A DNA stretch of 64,000 nt from Astrocystis sublimbata (Eukaryota > Ascomycota > Sordariomycetes > Xylariales > Xylariaceae): NCBI GenBank assembly GCA_022453515.1, contig JAJNNY010000005.1, positions 310,001 through 374,000 on the forward strand, in the 5' to 3' direction. Numbering within the stretch: the first letter of the stretch is position 1; the number at the start of each line of letters is the position of its first letter. A program made the translations under genes and the position numbers. The notes below the pieces were generated by a model. It ran no database searches. It saw only the letters and a program-made list of their open reading frames with translations, and was not told the origin of the DNA. Positions 1 through 13,570 of the stretch are shown piece after piece.

Positions 1-3000
1 CCTTGTTTTGAAATGGGTATGGGATGTAGGGTCGCTGGGATCAGATGAGGACCCGGGACCTAAGCTCTGTTGGAAGTGGTACATGTTGAGACTCACGTCC
101 CCCTGGCACTCTTACGTAGAGCGTGGTGGATATAGCATGGTAAACATTGAAGCTTCTGCATTTGCATGACGTCCAATAAAAGACTATTTGCGGCTCGCGC
201 TGCATAAGATATCACCCATCCACTGCACACTGCACGTCGTGCTTACAGGTGCACTTGATAAAACCTTACATCCGATAGATTACAAACCTTAGCTAGCTTC
301 AGGCCCAAACCCGAAACACGAAAAATCAACCTCAATGCTCTCTCGGCTGTACCTACGTGTAATTTCAGATACCAGTATGTCTTCAAGCCACTCTTGACGC
401 CCGCGATTCGATTGTTGTACGTAGGTTGATAATCAGACATGGTCTGGCACTTGTGTGTGGATGGGGACCGAGACTGATCCTGCTGACCCAGCAGTCTGGA
501 AAGCATGCACCAATGGCTGCAATGGAGCGAACCCCTGATGTTGGGGTAAGTACCTAGGTGCGTAAGGTCGCATTCCCCTTTGTGCCAAGACTGATCTACA
601 TGGTACGGTTCACTGAGTTGGTGCTCGGGTCCTTATGTACAACTACCTATTTGTTGATATAGGTAACAGATTGGCCAAGTTGTCTCAGTGCAGAAGAACA
701 ATGGACTCCAAAAGTAATTTGCCTAGTCTTCAGCGGCTGGTACACGGAGCTGAGACAAGACAAAGGAGACGAAAAGGGGGGTGGAACACAAGAAACAAAG
801 AGAAAAATGAGAAGGTTCCGAGGTGCCCTTACTTACCGCATAGTGATACAGTAGCACAAGGCAGGAAGGAAGACAGGCAGGGTATTTTCAAAAGCTCGGC
901 AGGTCGGCAGAGTCTCTCTCTCTGACTCGGCTGGCATATTGATTTCACTGACTGCTATAGTACCTCGTTTCACTGGGTATATCACGTTGCTTGCCTGGGG
1001 CTTTCGTATTCGTTCTGGATCCAACATGTGCGGGACAATGCGCCAGAGCGGTTGGTTTTGGTGCTAGGAGCTGCTCCATCCTCACTGAAGAACAGACGGC
1101 CTCCGCAATAGACAAGGGTAATTAGAGATACTGTGATATGCACGTACGTACTATACGGGTAGGTTTGGACCATGCGGGATGAGAGAACTGAAGGCAACCG
1201 AGTGTGATGAGATTCGAGGCATTAAGTCAGACCTGCACCAGATTCCGTACTATATCGGCGACATGATCAGGATTTGGTCATGGCACGTTGGCAACAACAC
1301 CAAGTAGGGGCCTACCTAAGGTTTGGTCAGTTCCCACGTTGGTTGGGCGGGTTAGGTATCGCCAGGTATCTTGGGGACTCGAGCCCAGGCAAGTACATGC
1401 AAGTAACATGCACCGAATTCAGCCCAGGCTACATGTAGGCAGGCCAAGAAGCCATTCCGGATGGAGTAACTACCTCCTAAGGGAGCGAGGGGAGGGCTCG
1501 AGGGCTTTCGCTCGCTTGCCCACCCCCCTGCGCCTAATGCAGATTATTTTCTGACATACATACATACATGCTGGCCCGGGCCTAGGCACGCATTGTGATG
1601 ATTGTCGCAGGGATCCGCTGTATGGCCCTGTGGGTAGTGGTAACCAAAGCTGATGCTGACACTGACCTAGGTGAAGAAGGAAGCCACGGAGTAGGTGTGC
1701 AGACGCCGGGCGGTGCGGAAAAGCAAAGGGCGAGCACAAATGTGCATTGCGCCTCGCTCCTCGCGTAGCTCGCAGGAACTTGGAAGCCAGCTGTAGCAGC
1801 GATGAAATATTACTCAGTTTCACACCGACCTACGAGCGTTGTCGTAGTGTTCTAATACCCCCACCCAAGTGCCTGAGTAAGGTACTTCTACCCAAAGGTA
1901 CTGTACATGGTATGGTAGGTACGGGGCGTACGGTAGGTGCCTCGCGTGCGTGCTAAGGAAGTTTAGTAGGGGGTCGGCCCGCTACCGCTACCGCTACCGC
2001 TCACGTCGCTCCACTTCTGCCCCTCTACGCCCCTCTCGCGTCCAGACTTGCGCCCTCCAACACCCGAGACCTGGAAAAAGACAGACCCATGATGATTGCA
2101 ATGCACTCTACTGCTTTCCGTCTACATCTGACCTAAGTTTGCAGTAGGTCGTATGAGGTTTACAACTGGGCGACTGCCTCCCCGAGCCCAAGGAGGAGCA
2201 CGGATAGTCGGAACAGTCATGCGTGTGCTTGCCTGCCTCGCCTGCTTACATCCGAGCGTTGTTTGTTGCGAATGGGAAGAGATCCGAGTGTGGCATAAAC
2301 GTCGATGTGCACCCGGGCCGCTCCCCGACCTGACACAGCATTTGTACACCGTTGCCTGCCTGCCTTGCCTGCCTACCAGTGTGCCAGTCTACTACTTGAG
2401 TCACAGATGAGGAGAGACACAGGGGGCGCTTGGACGTTGGGGGGTGTCTGCAATACCAACGCGGCCAATGGGAGAGTGCCCTGGGCTGACCCTCGTCCAG
2501 GCAGCCAATGGCGTAGCTGCCTATGATCCCGGAACCACGCTGTCGGGTTCATTCGCACCCCAGCCTATGCCCACCACCCTAGCTCGTCTGCTGCTCGTCA
2601 TTGGGCAGTGGCACCGCACCGCGTACGGAGTAAGGACCCCATTCGAGTCGTACCTTGTGTCGTACCTAATCTAGGGGTACCTACAGCATTATCCTACCTA
2701 ACCCGCCTAGTACCTTAGGATAGGATGTATGTATCATTTAACCTGGGTTAGGGGTTACCTACCTCTTACCTTAGGTAGTATGCAATCAAATGTCTCGAGC
2801 CTTAGTCTCTGTGTGAGCATCCGATGCAGCTGTGTCGCTGGTTCCCAACTTGAAGCATACAAGTCACTTACATACCTTACATACCCCCTCACGGCTGCTG
2901 ACGCATGGTGAGCGGTGATAGTTCTTGGAGCAGTCGATGGCTTGCGGCAGGATGAGACACAGCCCGGCAAGCGCTGCCAGGCACGAGAAGGCCACTGGTT

Positions 3001-5960
3001 GGCCAAGTATTCACAGCCGTATAAGCAGAGTGGACCATCGGCCTTTGCCTTTCACCTTGCTCTGCCCTGGATTGTTTTGGTGTCGAATGCAAAGCCCTAC
3101 TCGGAGCCGGCAAAGACGGAATGCGGAATACGGAATACGGGCGTGTGTTCATTGCTTACCTGTGGCTGGCGTAAAGTATACCAATAGTATGCGAGAGGCG
3201 ATACGTGAGAACCCTCTCGAGCCTCTCAGGCCGCTGTTGCGGTTGTGATGGTCCTACACCTCGAAATAATCATGTCGATCAGTGCCGTGGCTGCACAAAA
3301 TCACCTGATTCAACACAGGCTCGTTATTGTCATTGATGAACCCCGGCTGTATCTCGATGGCGAAGCTTCAACTGCTACCCTGCACGGGTTATGTGCGTGG
3401 TAGCCTGACATGCCTGATAGCCCGACACCCCCTCACATATCCTTGCTCCAATAATCGCCGATCAACACCCCTAGCTCAAGGTAGGTAGCTAGGTCTACGG
3501 AGTAAGTATTTCTGAAGCCCCCATTTCCCTGACATTCCCTGATCGTATGTGCCAAAGTTGGAAAGATTCTCTACGCCACGCGGTTAGGGTCAGATGCCAC
3601 GCGGCTTCTTATCACATCACCGGTGACCGCCCGTGCCATCGGTTCGCTCGGCGCCATCATACATAGTACCTTCGTTCTTTCGGCTATCGCCATCTTCAAG
3701 TAGGTACCTAATGAATAGCCCTTCGACTGCGCACGCATCGGACTTCCATACAGGGTGACAGGTAAATATGCAGGTCATATTCTAGATTATCGTCACAAAA
3801 GTGGCACCTCGCATCGCCATGTACTCTTCTGTCAAAAAGCTACCGGAAGCAGGGATCGCGGTTCAATAGTCACGCAATCTTCATTAACAAACACTTTCTA
3901 TACCGTTATAACGCAAATGAGTTGTTTTGTACACCTCTTTGATCATGACTGGCCCAATATCTCGACCTTGGCCGTTGCGATAATGACTTCATACATACCG
4001 AGGTAGCCCTGTGGGAGTATAGGTATCGGCAATCATGCCTAAATCTGGCCGCCTCCCGTCCCGAGCGATAAGGCGTCAAAGCCACGTCCGCAATGTCCGT
4101 GGTCGGAAATCGGTTGATAGCCCCAGACTGGCAAGCCAAGAGCACACAACAGAATATTTGGAGGCACCACCTGTCATGAGCCCCGAGCAGTCCTAGCCCT
4201 GGGTGATCGACAGCACAGGTCACGATAGCGCAAGCCCAGATAAGGGCTCGGTATGTCCCCCGCGTCTACAAGAAGAGATGTTGGCCCATTTGGTTTCATG
4301 GAAACACATATCCATCGCCAATGGGTAGACTTTACTAATATGTCATAGCGTCCTACATCATAATGTTTTCCGAAAGATGACAGATCGTATACGCCCATGT
4401 TCTCATGGCAATCACGCGCTTATGTGCCCCGGACGCAACCTGACTATGCATTTCGAAGGGTAGGATTTGCTTGGCAGGCGAGAAACGACTAGGTAGGTTA
4501 CGTGTGTGTGTGTATGCAATGATGCATGAAGGTGAAGTGCAACCCCTAGAACGTCAAGACTTGGGCAGGCTAGCTCTAACAAACAGCCCAAGGCCGTTGC
4601 CAAGGCCAGGCAGGTCTCGGAGGTAAAAATGGTGAAATTCTGCCCCAATCACTTCTGCACATTGCGGGCGTGGACTCGCATGCGGATGAGAGAACGCGCG
4701 CGAAAGAGAGCGAACCATAGGATGTCGTCGTGTGGTAGACTAGCGGCTCATCCCGACCGGCAGCAATCAGTCAATCAATCATGAAGACTCGCTTCGCTAG
4801 CGATACACCCCAGGGCAGGACTAAGTATGTGTCTACTTACTCCCTCCTGGTCACCGTATGAAAGTTTGATGGGCTAATAAACGCAAGACGCAATGCTTTT
4901 CAACTATGTACCTACCTACCTTATCCACGGTCATTGTTTTGGCCTGAGGAGCTCATTGGCGTCTGCGCGCCATGCGTCACCTCGTATTCAAGCCGTTTTG
5001 CAATTGCCGTGAACCAATATATACATGATAGTGTGGCGTATACTATGCTATATATAGGGCCCTCTGGGAAGGCGAGGAGCAATAAGTCCGCGCCATCTTA
5101 CGTTGTACGGTGGCTGGCTTATTGCATGTATACGTATGCTTGATCGCCCTTTGGCTTGCTTCGCTTTATAAGGGGTAAATACCCATTATGTACTATCACC
5201 CAAGCTTATATATCACAATCTAGCGGTGTACACACATAAGAAAGGGAAAATTATGCGTGCCATGACAGGCAGGTGCTGTGACGGACGAGGTCACGGGCTG
5301 GGACTGGTTTGTGGCTCGTATAATCAAGAAGTACTCTCGGTCGCGATCGTGATCCCATCGCCTGTTATAAAATCGCACATTCATGATTTGAAGTACAACA
5401 AGCTCTGGAGATTGTTATGACAAGCCACGAAGAAGAGTCACTTGGGAAAGGTGAGATAGAGCTTTACCTTTGTATTTCAGTCAAACTTATCCATAAATTA
5501 ACTTTATGTAATTTAAAACTCTGTCTTCCTTGGATCCCAATGATACGTCGTGCATATAAGGGCACCAGCAACCGGCTTTCGTCCCCATGCTCTAGCTCAA
5601 GGCTAAGTATAGTATGGTGTCTTGTATCGTCGAGCTTGAGTATTGAATCGAACTGGTGTGATCCGCTGATTGTTGACTTGTTATCAACTCGTTAATCACT
5701 TACAAACGTACTAACGAGTTCGCATGAGTGAGATAGCATGATTCAGAATAGATGGTATTTATTACACTGCAAGCTGGGAGTCTAGAAGTAAAACAAAACA
5801 AGAATTGGAACCGGTTGAACACGCTCTTCTAAGCTAAGGCGGAACAGATTCCCTTCCAAGATCTCTATCATTTTCGATCCCCAATTGGCTGCCTCTAGGT
5901 CTTAAATGCACGTAAACATGTGTAGCGTTTTGAGTTCTCGCCAGAGTTGAGTCTTATTTC
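1..5960. other. Gene-poor segment, no supported gene
   Basis: Both strands were read and no recognisable protein family, splice-linked exon series or RNA gene was found. Open frames here are short (under about 120 residues), low in family-like composition and mostly overlap each other on opposite strands. The stretch carries simple-sequence patches (a CTACCG triplication near 1979-1998, a GT run near 4501-4515) and several TAGGTA/TACCTA motif copies. It could hold non-coding transcripts or fast-evolving small genes that reading alone cannot reveal. Confidence 0.5.
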
Positions 5961-7932
5961 TTAGGACATATCGGCCGCCACCGCCGTCAAGTTCTTGTTG
6001 CCCTGCTTGATGAGCGTCTTGTCGCGGGGCAGCTTGTCAATAACCTCATCGCTCAGGTTGAGCGTATCCTTGACGATCTGGCGCGGCGTGAGAGCGAGCC
6101 ACTGCGAGGCGCTGATGTCGCTGAACTTGTGGGCCTGCAGGACCTCGAGGAAGATGACGTCCTCGGTGCCCGTGTTCTCGACGTAGTGGCCCTGCGCCTT
6201 GGGGATGTAGCCGACGTCGCCGGCCGTGAAGTCGAAGGTGCGCGCCGACGTGGGCGCCTTGTAGATGGTGATGCGCGCCTGCCCCTGCAGGAAGTACGAC
6301 CATTCGTCCGACGTCGTGTGCCAGTGGACCTCGCGCATCGCGCCCGGCTCGAGCACCACCAGAGCCGCGGAGAACATGTCTGCGACGGGGAACGTGACGG
6401 GGTCGAGGATCTTCACGCTGCCGCCCGTCGTGTTGTGGAAGTCCTGCTGCGACCAGTGGTAGGTGTAGGCGCTGGATCCGGACAGAGCTCCGGCCGAGCC
6501 CGTGATGTTTTGCTTCTTGATATCAGCTGGCGCGGGTGTGCCGTTGAAGATCTATCGATGCAATTCATGATTAGTCTGACTGGCTGAATTACTCCTCCGA
6601 TGATCCCACGACTTCCAAAAAAGGGCGGAGGAAGACTTACGTATTTCTGATCTTGGGGTATGTTGTCCAGGTCCTTGATATCGATCTCAAAGTCCTTTGC
6701 CCACACCTCCTTGGGCGCGCGGAGCATCATCTCTGTCGCGAGGAATGTGTCCTCTTCCGAGAAAGCGCCGTCGTTGAAGACGAGGAGAAACTCGCAGCCT
6801 TCGTCGAGTGCCTGGAGACTGTGCGGGATACCAGGGGGGAAGAACCAGACGTCGCCGGCCGTTACGTCGTCGACGAATGACTGACCATCCTCGTTCATCG
6901 AGGCAACACGAACACCTCCTTTCAAGACGAGCGCCCTGATTACTTTTAGTTAGACTTGAATTAAGGTATAGAAAGCGCAGAGTTCCGAGTAAGAAATAGG
7001 GGAAGCTTACCACTCAGCCGAAGTGTGCCAGTGAAGCTCACGATACGCACTATGAGAGTTTCCATGTTAGATTTCATCTGTTCCCGTAACCCTGTCTGTT
7101 ATTGTGGATAGAGAAAGAGCTCTCAAACACATAGAGAATGTCATAGAGCAATAGGGTCATTGGTAGAACATACTGCGGCGCTAATCGCATGTCGACACCA
7201 GCCATGTCAGTGGCAGCAGGTAGAACGTCCACATTCTGCTGACGCGCCCACCCTGACCGGTTTCCAGTTCCCGGACGATTGTGGCTCAGGCCAAGAGGCC
7301 ACATGGCGTTGGGCACTAGTTGACGCAGAGTTAGCCATTTGACTTCCGTTTTGCAAGCATGACAATCACCGGTTTAGTGGAAGGCTGGGATAGGGAGCCC
7401 CTTAGTTTCCTCACACAGGGAGTGATCGACGAATCTGGCAGTGACTTACCATTTCCCTGGTCCGACGTCGGTGGCGCGAATATGTCCGGGTTTAGCTTCT
7501 CGTACTCGTAGGTGCGCGGGCCGGGATCTGTCTGGCCTAGGTCTCCACGAATCGGCTGTGGCCCTTTCGGGTACTTTGCGTCGTTGAACTCGAGAAACAA
7601 GCCCAATTCGGCGTCCGCCTCCTGCCCGTTGACAAAGTCCGGATCAGATACCACCGCCGAGTCGCCACCTGATACCGAAGGCCGCGAGGCAATACCGCCT
7701 TGTAAATCCGTGGATCCGCGCAGATCGCCAGCGGCGGCGGTGAACTCTGGGAAAGGAGCGTCTACGCCGCCAACAGGACCCTCGTTCTGCTCATAGCTCG
7801 ATCTGTATCCAGTGTTAGATTCGAATGTAGACAGCAGAAAATCAGGGGGGATTCATCTCACTTGGGCTTGGGCAGTCCGTAGGCCAGGGGTAGCAGAAGT
7901 CCTGCGGTGAAGAGAGTTGACTGGATATACAT
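5961..7932 (-). CDS. Secreted bicupin, oxalate decarboxylase family
   Basis: The model has six exons (7932-7862, 7802-7450, 7315-7174, 7049-7011, 6935-6641, 6551-5961) and encodes 496 residues. The ATG at 7932 opens a hydrophobic signal peptide, so the product should be secreted. Two cupin domains follow. The first has H195-W-H197, E201 and a distal H240; the second has H376-W-H378, E383 and H422. These are the four metal ligands expected in each Mn-binding cupin of oxalate decarboxylase, which converts oxalate to formate and CO2. The length and two intact metal sites fit fungal oxalate decarboxylases; an oxalate oxidase-like activity cannot be excluded. The first metal site is split between a 39-nt micro-exon and its neighbour. 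The closest gene on the left is absent for 6 kb, and nothing suggests an operon-like partner. Confidence 0.9.
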
Positions 7933-8026
7933 CTTGGGAAATGCTGCTACTTGACGATGCCACGAGAGAGACTGAGCTGAAGCGTGCTGTAGAAAAGACC
8001 AGGCAAGACAGGAGACACAAAGCCCT

Positions 8027-8034
8027 TATTTATA
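8027..8034 (-). promoter_or_regulatory. Candidate TATA box of the oxalate decarboxylase gene
   Basis: On the minus strand the sequence reads TATAAATA, about 95 bases upstream of the ATG at 7932. Spacing and sequence suit a TATA element with a short 5' leader. This is inferred from the motif only. Confidence 0.4.
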
Positions 8035-10463
8035 TCTGTCCCGTCCTTGATCATCGTCGTGCGGTTGCGGGGTGACCCTGCTGTATCAGCCATCTTTCCG
8101 AGAAAATGCCACTCGTCACGCCGACTGAGATGTGATGTCGTCTCCTTCTTCATGCAACCAAGTGGAAGATCTTCTATTCCGGATGAGTAAGGCATGCGCC
8201 GATGCATGTTGCCCATGTCAGGGGGGAGGGGGCAATATTGGCCCTGTCTCGCCTGTATGCCTGGAGCTCAGCGAGTTGCGGGGAGGCTTCACTGACCTGA
8301 TGCCAATCATGCCCATTGCCGGTGAGCCGGGGTACCGGGATTAGAGAGTCGTAGCTAAGCAAAGCTTTAAGCCAGAAACAGAGTAGCGGCAATAAGTCAC
8401 GAGAATGAAAACCTGGAATAGTGATACTGATCTGTAGAACCTGAGTCGAGCAACATTGGCATCGTCAACTTCAATGTCGAAATTACCTCACTCATTGCGA
8501 CTCGCGGTAGTAGTTATATGTCATGGCCAAGTACTCATCACTTCATTGCACTCTTTCGACTGGGTTGTCAGCGGCCAACCACAAGCTCGGTCACACACTG
8601 TAGTTGACCACAACCCCCGGACAGCCAGTGAGGTCAAATCGCCAAGTCCAAACAAGCTTTCAGCTAAGCTTCGGGCGCCCGCTGCCGGCAGTGCCGTCCC
8701 TGCCGAGTCTTCTCGGCAGAGTCCAGATGCCGGAGCCACCCCCACCATGCTGCGCAAAAGCGATTTTCTAGCCTGAAGTCGTCGTCGTCACCCACGACTG
8801 ATGCTGGGATTTGGCATGAGGAAAATCTGAATTATTAGGTAAAGAGCTATATAATCGGATGTGACAATGTCAATTGTCATACTATGCTTCGGGCAAGCTC
8901 GGCGGTTCGGCATTTGTGACTGTCGCAAAATGTGTAACTTCATTTCGCCCATAGAGCCTCTCTCCCGTACAATCATACCACATTGGCGAGCGATCGAGCG
9001 ATGCGTCATTGCCTACAACGCTTATCTCGGTCAAACTGATTCGAGTTGCCAAATTGGACGGGAGAGCCGCAGTCATAAGGCGAAGTTGACGCGGGCTGTA
9101 ACCAAGATCACGAAGTTGCTGGTGCCGAGCTGCCGGTGTGGTGTGAACTAATGTTATAAGTCATGGAATTGGAATAGGTCGAATACTGGATAGAGTCACA
9201 TCCGTACTGGCTGACACATCATCCCCGTAACAAGACAGCCTTATAATGGTCTAGAGTCGTCGTCGCTAGGGTGTATCTCGGCACATAAGATCATGTCCGT
9301 TCAATCATCTCCGCAGCTTGGGTCTGTGCCCAACGCAAAGGCTCTGATGGAATACGAAGCTCAGGAACATCTCTTCCCCATGCAGCTGGTACCGCTTGTA
9401 GTTGCACGCTATCGCTCAGTTTTAATTTGATTTAATATGTTGTGTTATCGTGACACATGCACAAGTGACGCTCGCGTTCGGCAAGGCACGCAAACAGCTA
9501 TGGCGGATCTGCCGAGTTGCCGAAGTAGAAAAGCGGCCCACAACGCTGCGAACAGCTCCAGCATCAGTACCAATGGGCGGTAAGCAAATCGTCGTGCTCC
9601 GTTGAGGTTGAGAATTCCTAGATCTCTCGATGGCTGGCGCAGGAGTGAGGTTTCGCAACTTCGGTCCAAGTGCCGACGCCTCATACCTGCAGCAGAAATG
9701 AGTTCGTCAACGTACCTAGGCGAGAGACGGTGAGCCTGTATGTTCGCTCTAGCGCCGGCATAGCGGCGTAGCAACCATTTTCAGCAGTAGAGGGACGGGA
9801 ATAAGGTTTCTCTCTCATGCGGCAATACTACATGCAGCAGGTTGTAGATCATGATAACTAGCAGCCTGCCAGGTTACCAAATGGATGGGCATCGTTCCAG
9901 AAATAGGCATGCCCCAAAGAGGCAACAGTATGCAGGCGGCCAATTTGTTCCCAGTCGACTCATCACCGCCTTTTTCTTTCGCTTCAGCTTCCTGTTGTCT
10001 TTAACCATATGCCCTTGCCTGGATATCTCCTATTTGTCAATCCTTGCACGGTTACCTAATTACATCTCGGAGCTGGTTCGGCTTTGAACCTTGCGCTACC
10101 CATGAGGAGTAACTGCTGACACACTGACAACCAGTCACGTTCCATTGCGCCAGTCGCTCAGTAGCTTTAATTTCCTCTCATAGCCTGGCTGTAGACATGT
10201 CATAAGAAACGCAATAAGAAACAACAGGAGGATTCTTCTTTAGTTCCTGCTTGTTACAAGAACAAAGCTCTCGGTGTAATATCTCATAGGTCAGAACACC
10301 ATTTGCTACTTCTGACGTTATCCTATGAGAGCATAGATTGCAACCTCAACAGAATCACAAAACTATTTTTGGTTTGAAGCAAACTTCTTATAGAATGGAG
10401 TTCGGTTTTCTTTAAACCGTTGCCTTGCTTGCGAAGAAGCTTTGCTAACTCATTACAGGCTCA
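8035..10463. other. Intergenic, nothing recognised
   Basis: About 2.4 kb between the promoter of the oxalate decarboxylase gene and the 3' end of the zinc-finger gene. Open frames are short and lack family motifs. The left part should hold the rest of the oxalate decarboxylase promoter. Confidence 0.5.
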
Positions 10464-11761
10464 TTACTGCTGGGAACGGAGGCTGAATAACATCTCCACT
10501 GAGGCTTTGTCGATCAGGAACATGCCCGAGCGTCTATGATACCCTAATATGCCGCCAGTGAGCTGACCAAGCACTCTTGGAAAACCGTCAGTTTCACGAA
10601 TCGGACACTTCGTCTTAGCCGTCTCCATATGAGCAATGAGGTTTGCTACTGTCTTATACTCTTTGCAACAACGGATGCAGCGAATGCTAACCTCAGCGTG
10701 GGCTGGAGACCGTAGGTGCACAGTCAATGCCCCCGCACCGTTAAACTTTTTGCTGTAGCAGCCGGTAAATATTGAGTATTTGGACCGCCAAGCGACGATG
10801 GATTGGAAACTTACTAGCAGATCTTGTAAGGGCAGACAAACTTCTCAACAAGTTCATTGTAGAACACGGCCGCGTTGTAATCGGGATGATTAGGGTCGAC
10901 AATTCGGCCACCGGGGGCGACGGTGTGAGGTTTGATAGCTGATGCATCGTAAAACTGAGGAGGAGCAACGGCATTGTAGTTCTGTCGGACGGTGCTGGAC
11001 GCCATGGACACATCCACACCACGATTGGACCACACATTCCCTTTCCGTTCTGTAAGGGGGCCGGTCTTGGCTGTGACGGCCGACTTTTTCGGCAGGGCCG
11101 GGAAATCATCACTTCGGTAGTGTAGCGGATTGGCGTTAGCTCTTGAGATGGGGGCTGGACGAGATGGGTAGTTGACATTGACTGCTGGCTCGGTGGATGC
11201 AGTTTCAATCTCTGCGACTGAGGCCCAAGTATCTTCTCTTTTGATATGTGACTCGGAATCAGATTGCATTACTAGAATATCAGAGTCAATGGCAATAGTC
11301 TGGGGGATTTCACTATCACTAACTGTCATGGAGAGTCACTTTTCGTAGCTCAAGCTGCTCGGCAAACTTGATGTTCCTCTCCCGCAGTCTGGCTATGTCG
11401 CTCGGGAAGATAACCTTGCACTTGTTGTCCTCAAGGTGCCTCCAAAACCCATTGGCGCTGTTGAAGTGGAGATGACAGCCAAAACACTCGAGGTCGAGTT
11501 CAGGACGATGCTTCTGTGCCATGATGAGCATTCTCGACAGGTGGAGTGCGAAAAGGCAATACTTACCTGTCGCTTATGGACCTGGATGTCAGCTTCAGAG
11601 CGGAAAGACGCGGTGCATTTGTTGCAGGCGAAATGCTGAGCCGATTCCTGATGAACAAGTAGTTCGTGGATGTTGGGATACCTGACCTCGCATTTGGAGC
11701 AAACAAGCCGCTGACGAGACTCTTGTGTATGGGAGTCGTGACTCCCGGTGCTTAGCGACAT
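10464..11761 (-). CDS. C2H2 zinc-finger protein
   Basis: The four-exon model (11761-11567, 11513-11368, 11318-10815, 10752-10464) encodes 377 residues. The start is the first ATG of the open frame; upstream extension only uses TTG. Cys-Cys-His-His units appear at the N-terminus (CSKC...H...H and CNKC...H...H), one further finger-like unit lies in exon 2 (CFGC...H...C), and a C-terminal pair follows the third splice junction (CPYKIC...H...H, then CIRC...H...C). The middle, about residues 120-280, is acidic to serine-rich and probably disordered. It is likely a nucleic-acid-binding protein, but no target or pathway can be named. Intron 2 uses a weak GTTTGC donor. That junction was chosen because it is the only one of normal intron length that keeps the frame without a stop, so this boundary is the least certain. 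Confidence 0.75.
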
Positions 11762-13570
11762 GCTGTTCGTGGGCACGCTGCCTGGTCGCCTCAATTCTCA
11801 AATTTGCGATTCTCTGATGGAGTGAGATTGGGCACCACTGCAACCAGCATGGGAAGCTGGGAAGGTTTGGCAGAAGCAAAAGAAAAAAAAACGATATCAA
11901 CGAGTGGATTAGACGGGCAACAGATAAGCCGAACGGAAAAGTGCGAAGGCCAACAGTGCAAAGCTTCCAACAGTAGCGGTGGATGCTACTGAGTAATATA
12001 AATCGCACTTATCGAAATTGCGCGAGTTTACCTAAGGAAAGAAGTCTGGAGGAGGTCGGTGCTTGGAGTGAAGGCGTCTTCCTCCCGCATGACTGATGTG
12101 GAATAGGTAAGTTACCTAGGTTAGGTACTTGTACCTGACTGAGTCCCCAGATACCAAGGTTGAGGAGGTACTTACACAATAACGTGCCTTCCTCATATGA
12201 AACCCTTCTTGAACGTGAGCAAACACTACTAAGCACCTACCCAATACCGATGACTCATAGCAACCTTGGAGAGTCAACCGATAGTTTATGCACCTAGCTG
12301 TAAGTGCTCCCGGCCAGAGCTGGTGAAGGAAGCAAGTTCGAATACTCCTACGTATATAGGTAGTACCACGTAGCCTACTAAAAATCTAAGTAGTTTCCCG
12401 ACTTAGACATGTTGATTAAGGGACTGATATCATCATCGTAATAAATACATAACTACAACACGTGTTCGTATATTTTGAAACGTTGCCAAATTGTACGCTA
12501 TTGATCCAAAGTCCAGTCGGTGAAGAATGGAGGTTCTTCTTCCCTCACACACTCCCATGATTTATAGGCGGTTCGGTTTGCTTTAGACAGTCAATGATGC
12601 TCAGTTGTTTAAAGGCTGGCAGTAACAATGCTGCTTAATGTAGGTAGGTAGATAGAGGTAAACAGGGAGGGGGGTTAGGCCTCATAGATAACTACCTAGG
12701 TAGGTATATAACTAAACTAATCTCAAACCAGCAGCCTAATCTACATGACGTTGAATTGTACTAAGTAGCGTAGAGTATGACAGGAAGATTGTTACCGACA
12801 CCTTGTTAGCGATCTTAACCGCCAGAGAGGATAACGCAAGAAGGCTACAGATGTGCCATATGTACAACGTGAAGGGAGACATTCTGCACAGACACCAAAC
12901 AGTCTCCTGATCCCAAACTCTCAGTATCAGATTCGCGAATTTGACACATACACTGGCATCTGAGTTGATACACAGCAGGAGATTCAGCCGAACAGCAACT
13001 CAAAATGTGTTGATGCCCATTCTTCCCATCACAAAGGCCCTTGTCATCACTGCCTACATACGTACGTATAGATGCGTCCCAAAGAGCTCCCTTGCGAAGC
13101 ATGCGTGTATCGCAAACTAAAGCAAAAGATTGACGAAGCGCTTGCTCATATTCAACTCTCACAACGGTCGCCCTCTGCAACATGAACATGCATGACATTG
13201 GACTGAATTGGGAACGATGTGATGGTGTGGCCCTTACTATGAACTCATTTCCATCTGACACAATGATCCTCTAGCACGGACTAGTGCAACCATCCTAGGT
13301 AAGTAGGTAGCTTTTTACGACAAGTTCACCTGAACAAATCAGACATCAGCAACAGAAAGCGTCACAGTTATGCATCCCCAAGTACATGAAATCATCTAAA
13401 TTCTATATAGCCGCCGATGTAAGTAGATACAAGCTGTCCTAACGCCGTGGCCATGCAAAGCAACTAGTGATATAATCCGCCTACATAACACCTGATTCCT
13501 ACACGTATCTGACATCTTACCTACCTAGGTATTCTCAAAAAGCAAGTCGGTATACCCCAGGCTAAGGCTC
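11762..13570. other. Intergenic, nothing recognised
   Basis: About 1.8 kb between the zinc-finger gene start and the PFA3 stop. It contains several CCTAGGTA-type motifs (for example 12692-12707, 13294-13310, 13517-13531). The longest open frame (12845-13261, minus) begins at GTG, has no ATG near its start and no family signal. Confidence 0.5.

Noticed and set aside
6129..6587. 152-codon plus-strand open frame
   Set aside because: Antisense to the second cupin of the oxalate decarboxylase; no domain.
12301..12350. tRNA-like GTTCGAATA box
   Set aside because: No paired acceptor stem or matching A box was found around it; other TTCGAA hits in the window failed the same test.
12845..13261. 138-codon minus-strand open frame
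   Set aside because: Begins at GTG with no nearby ATG and shows no family motif.
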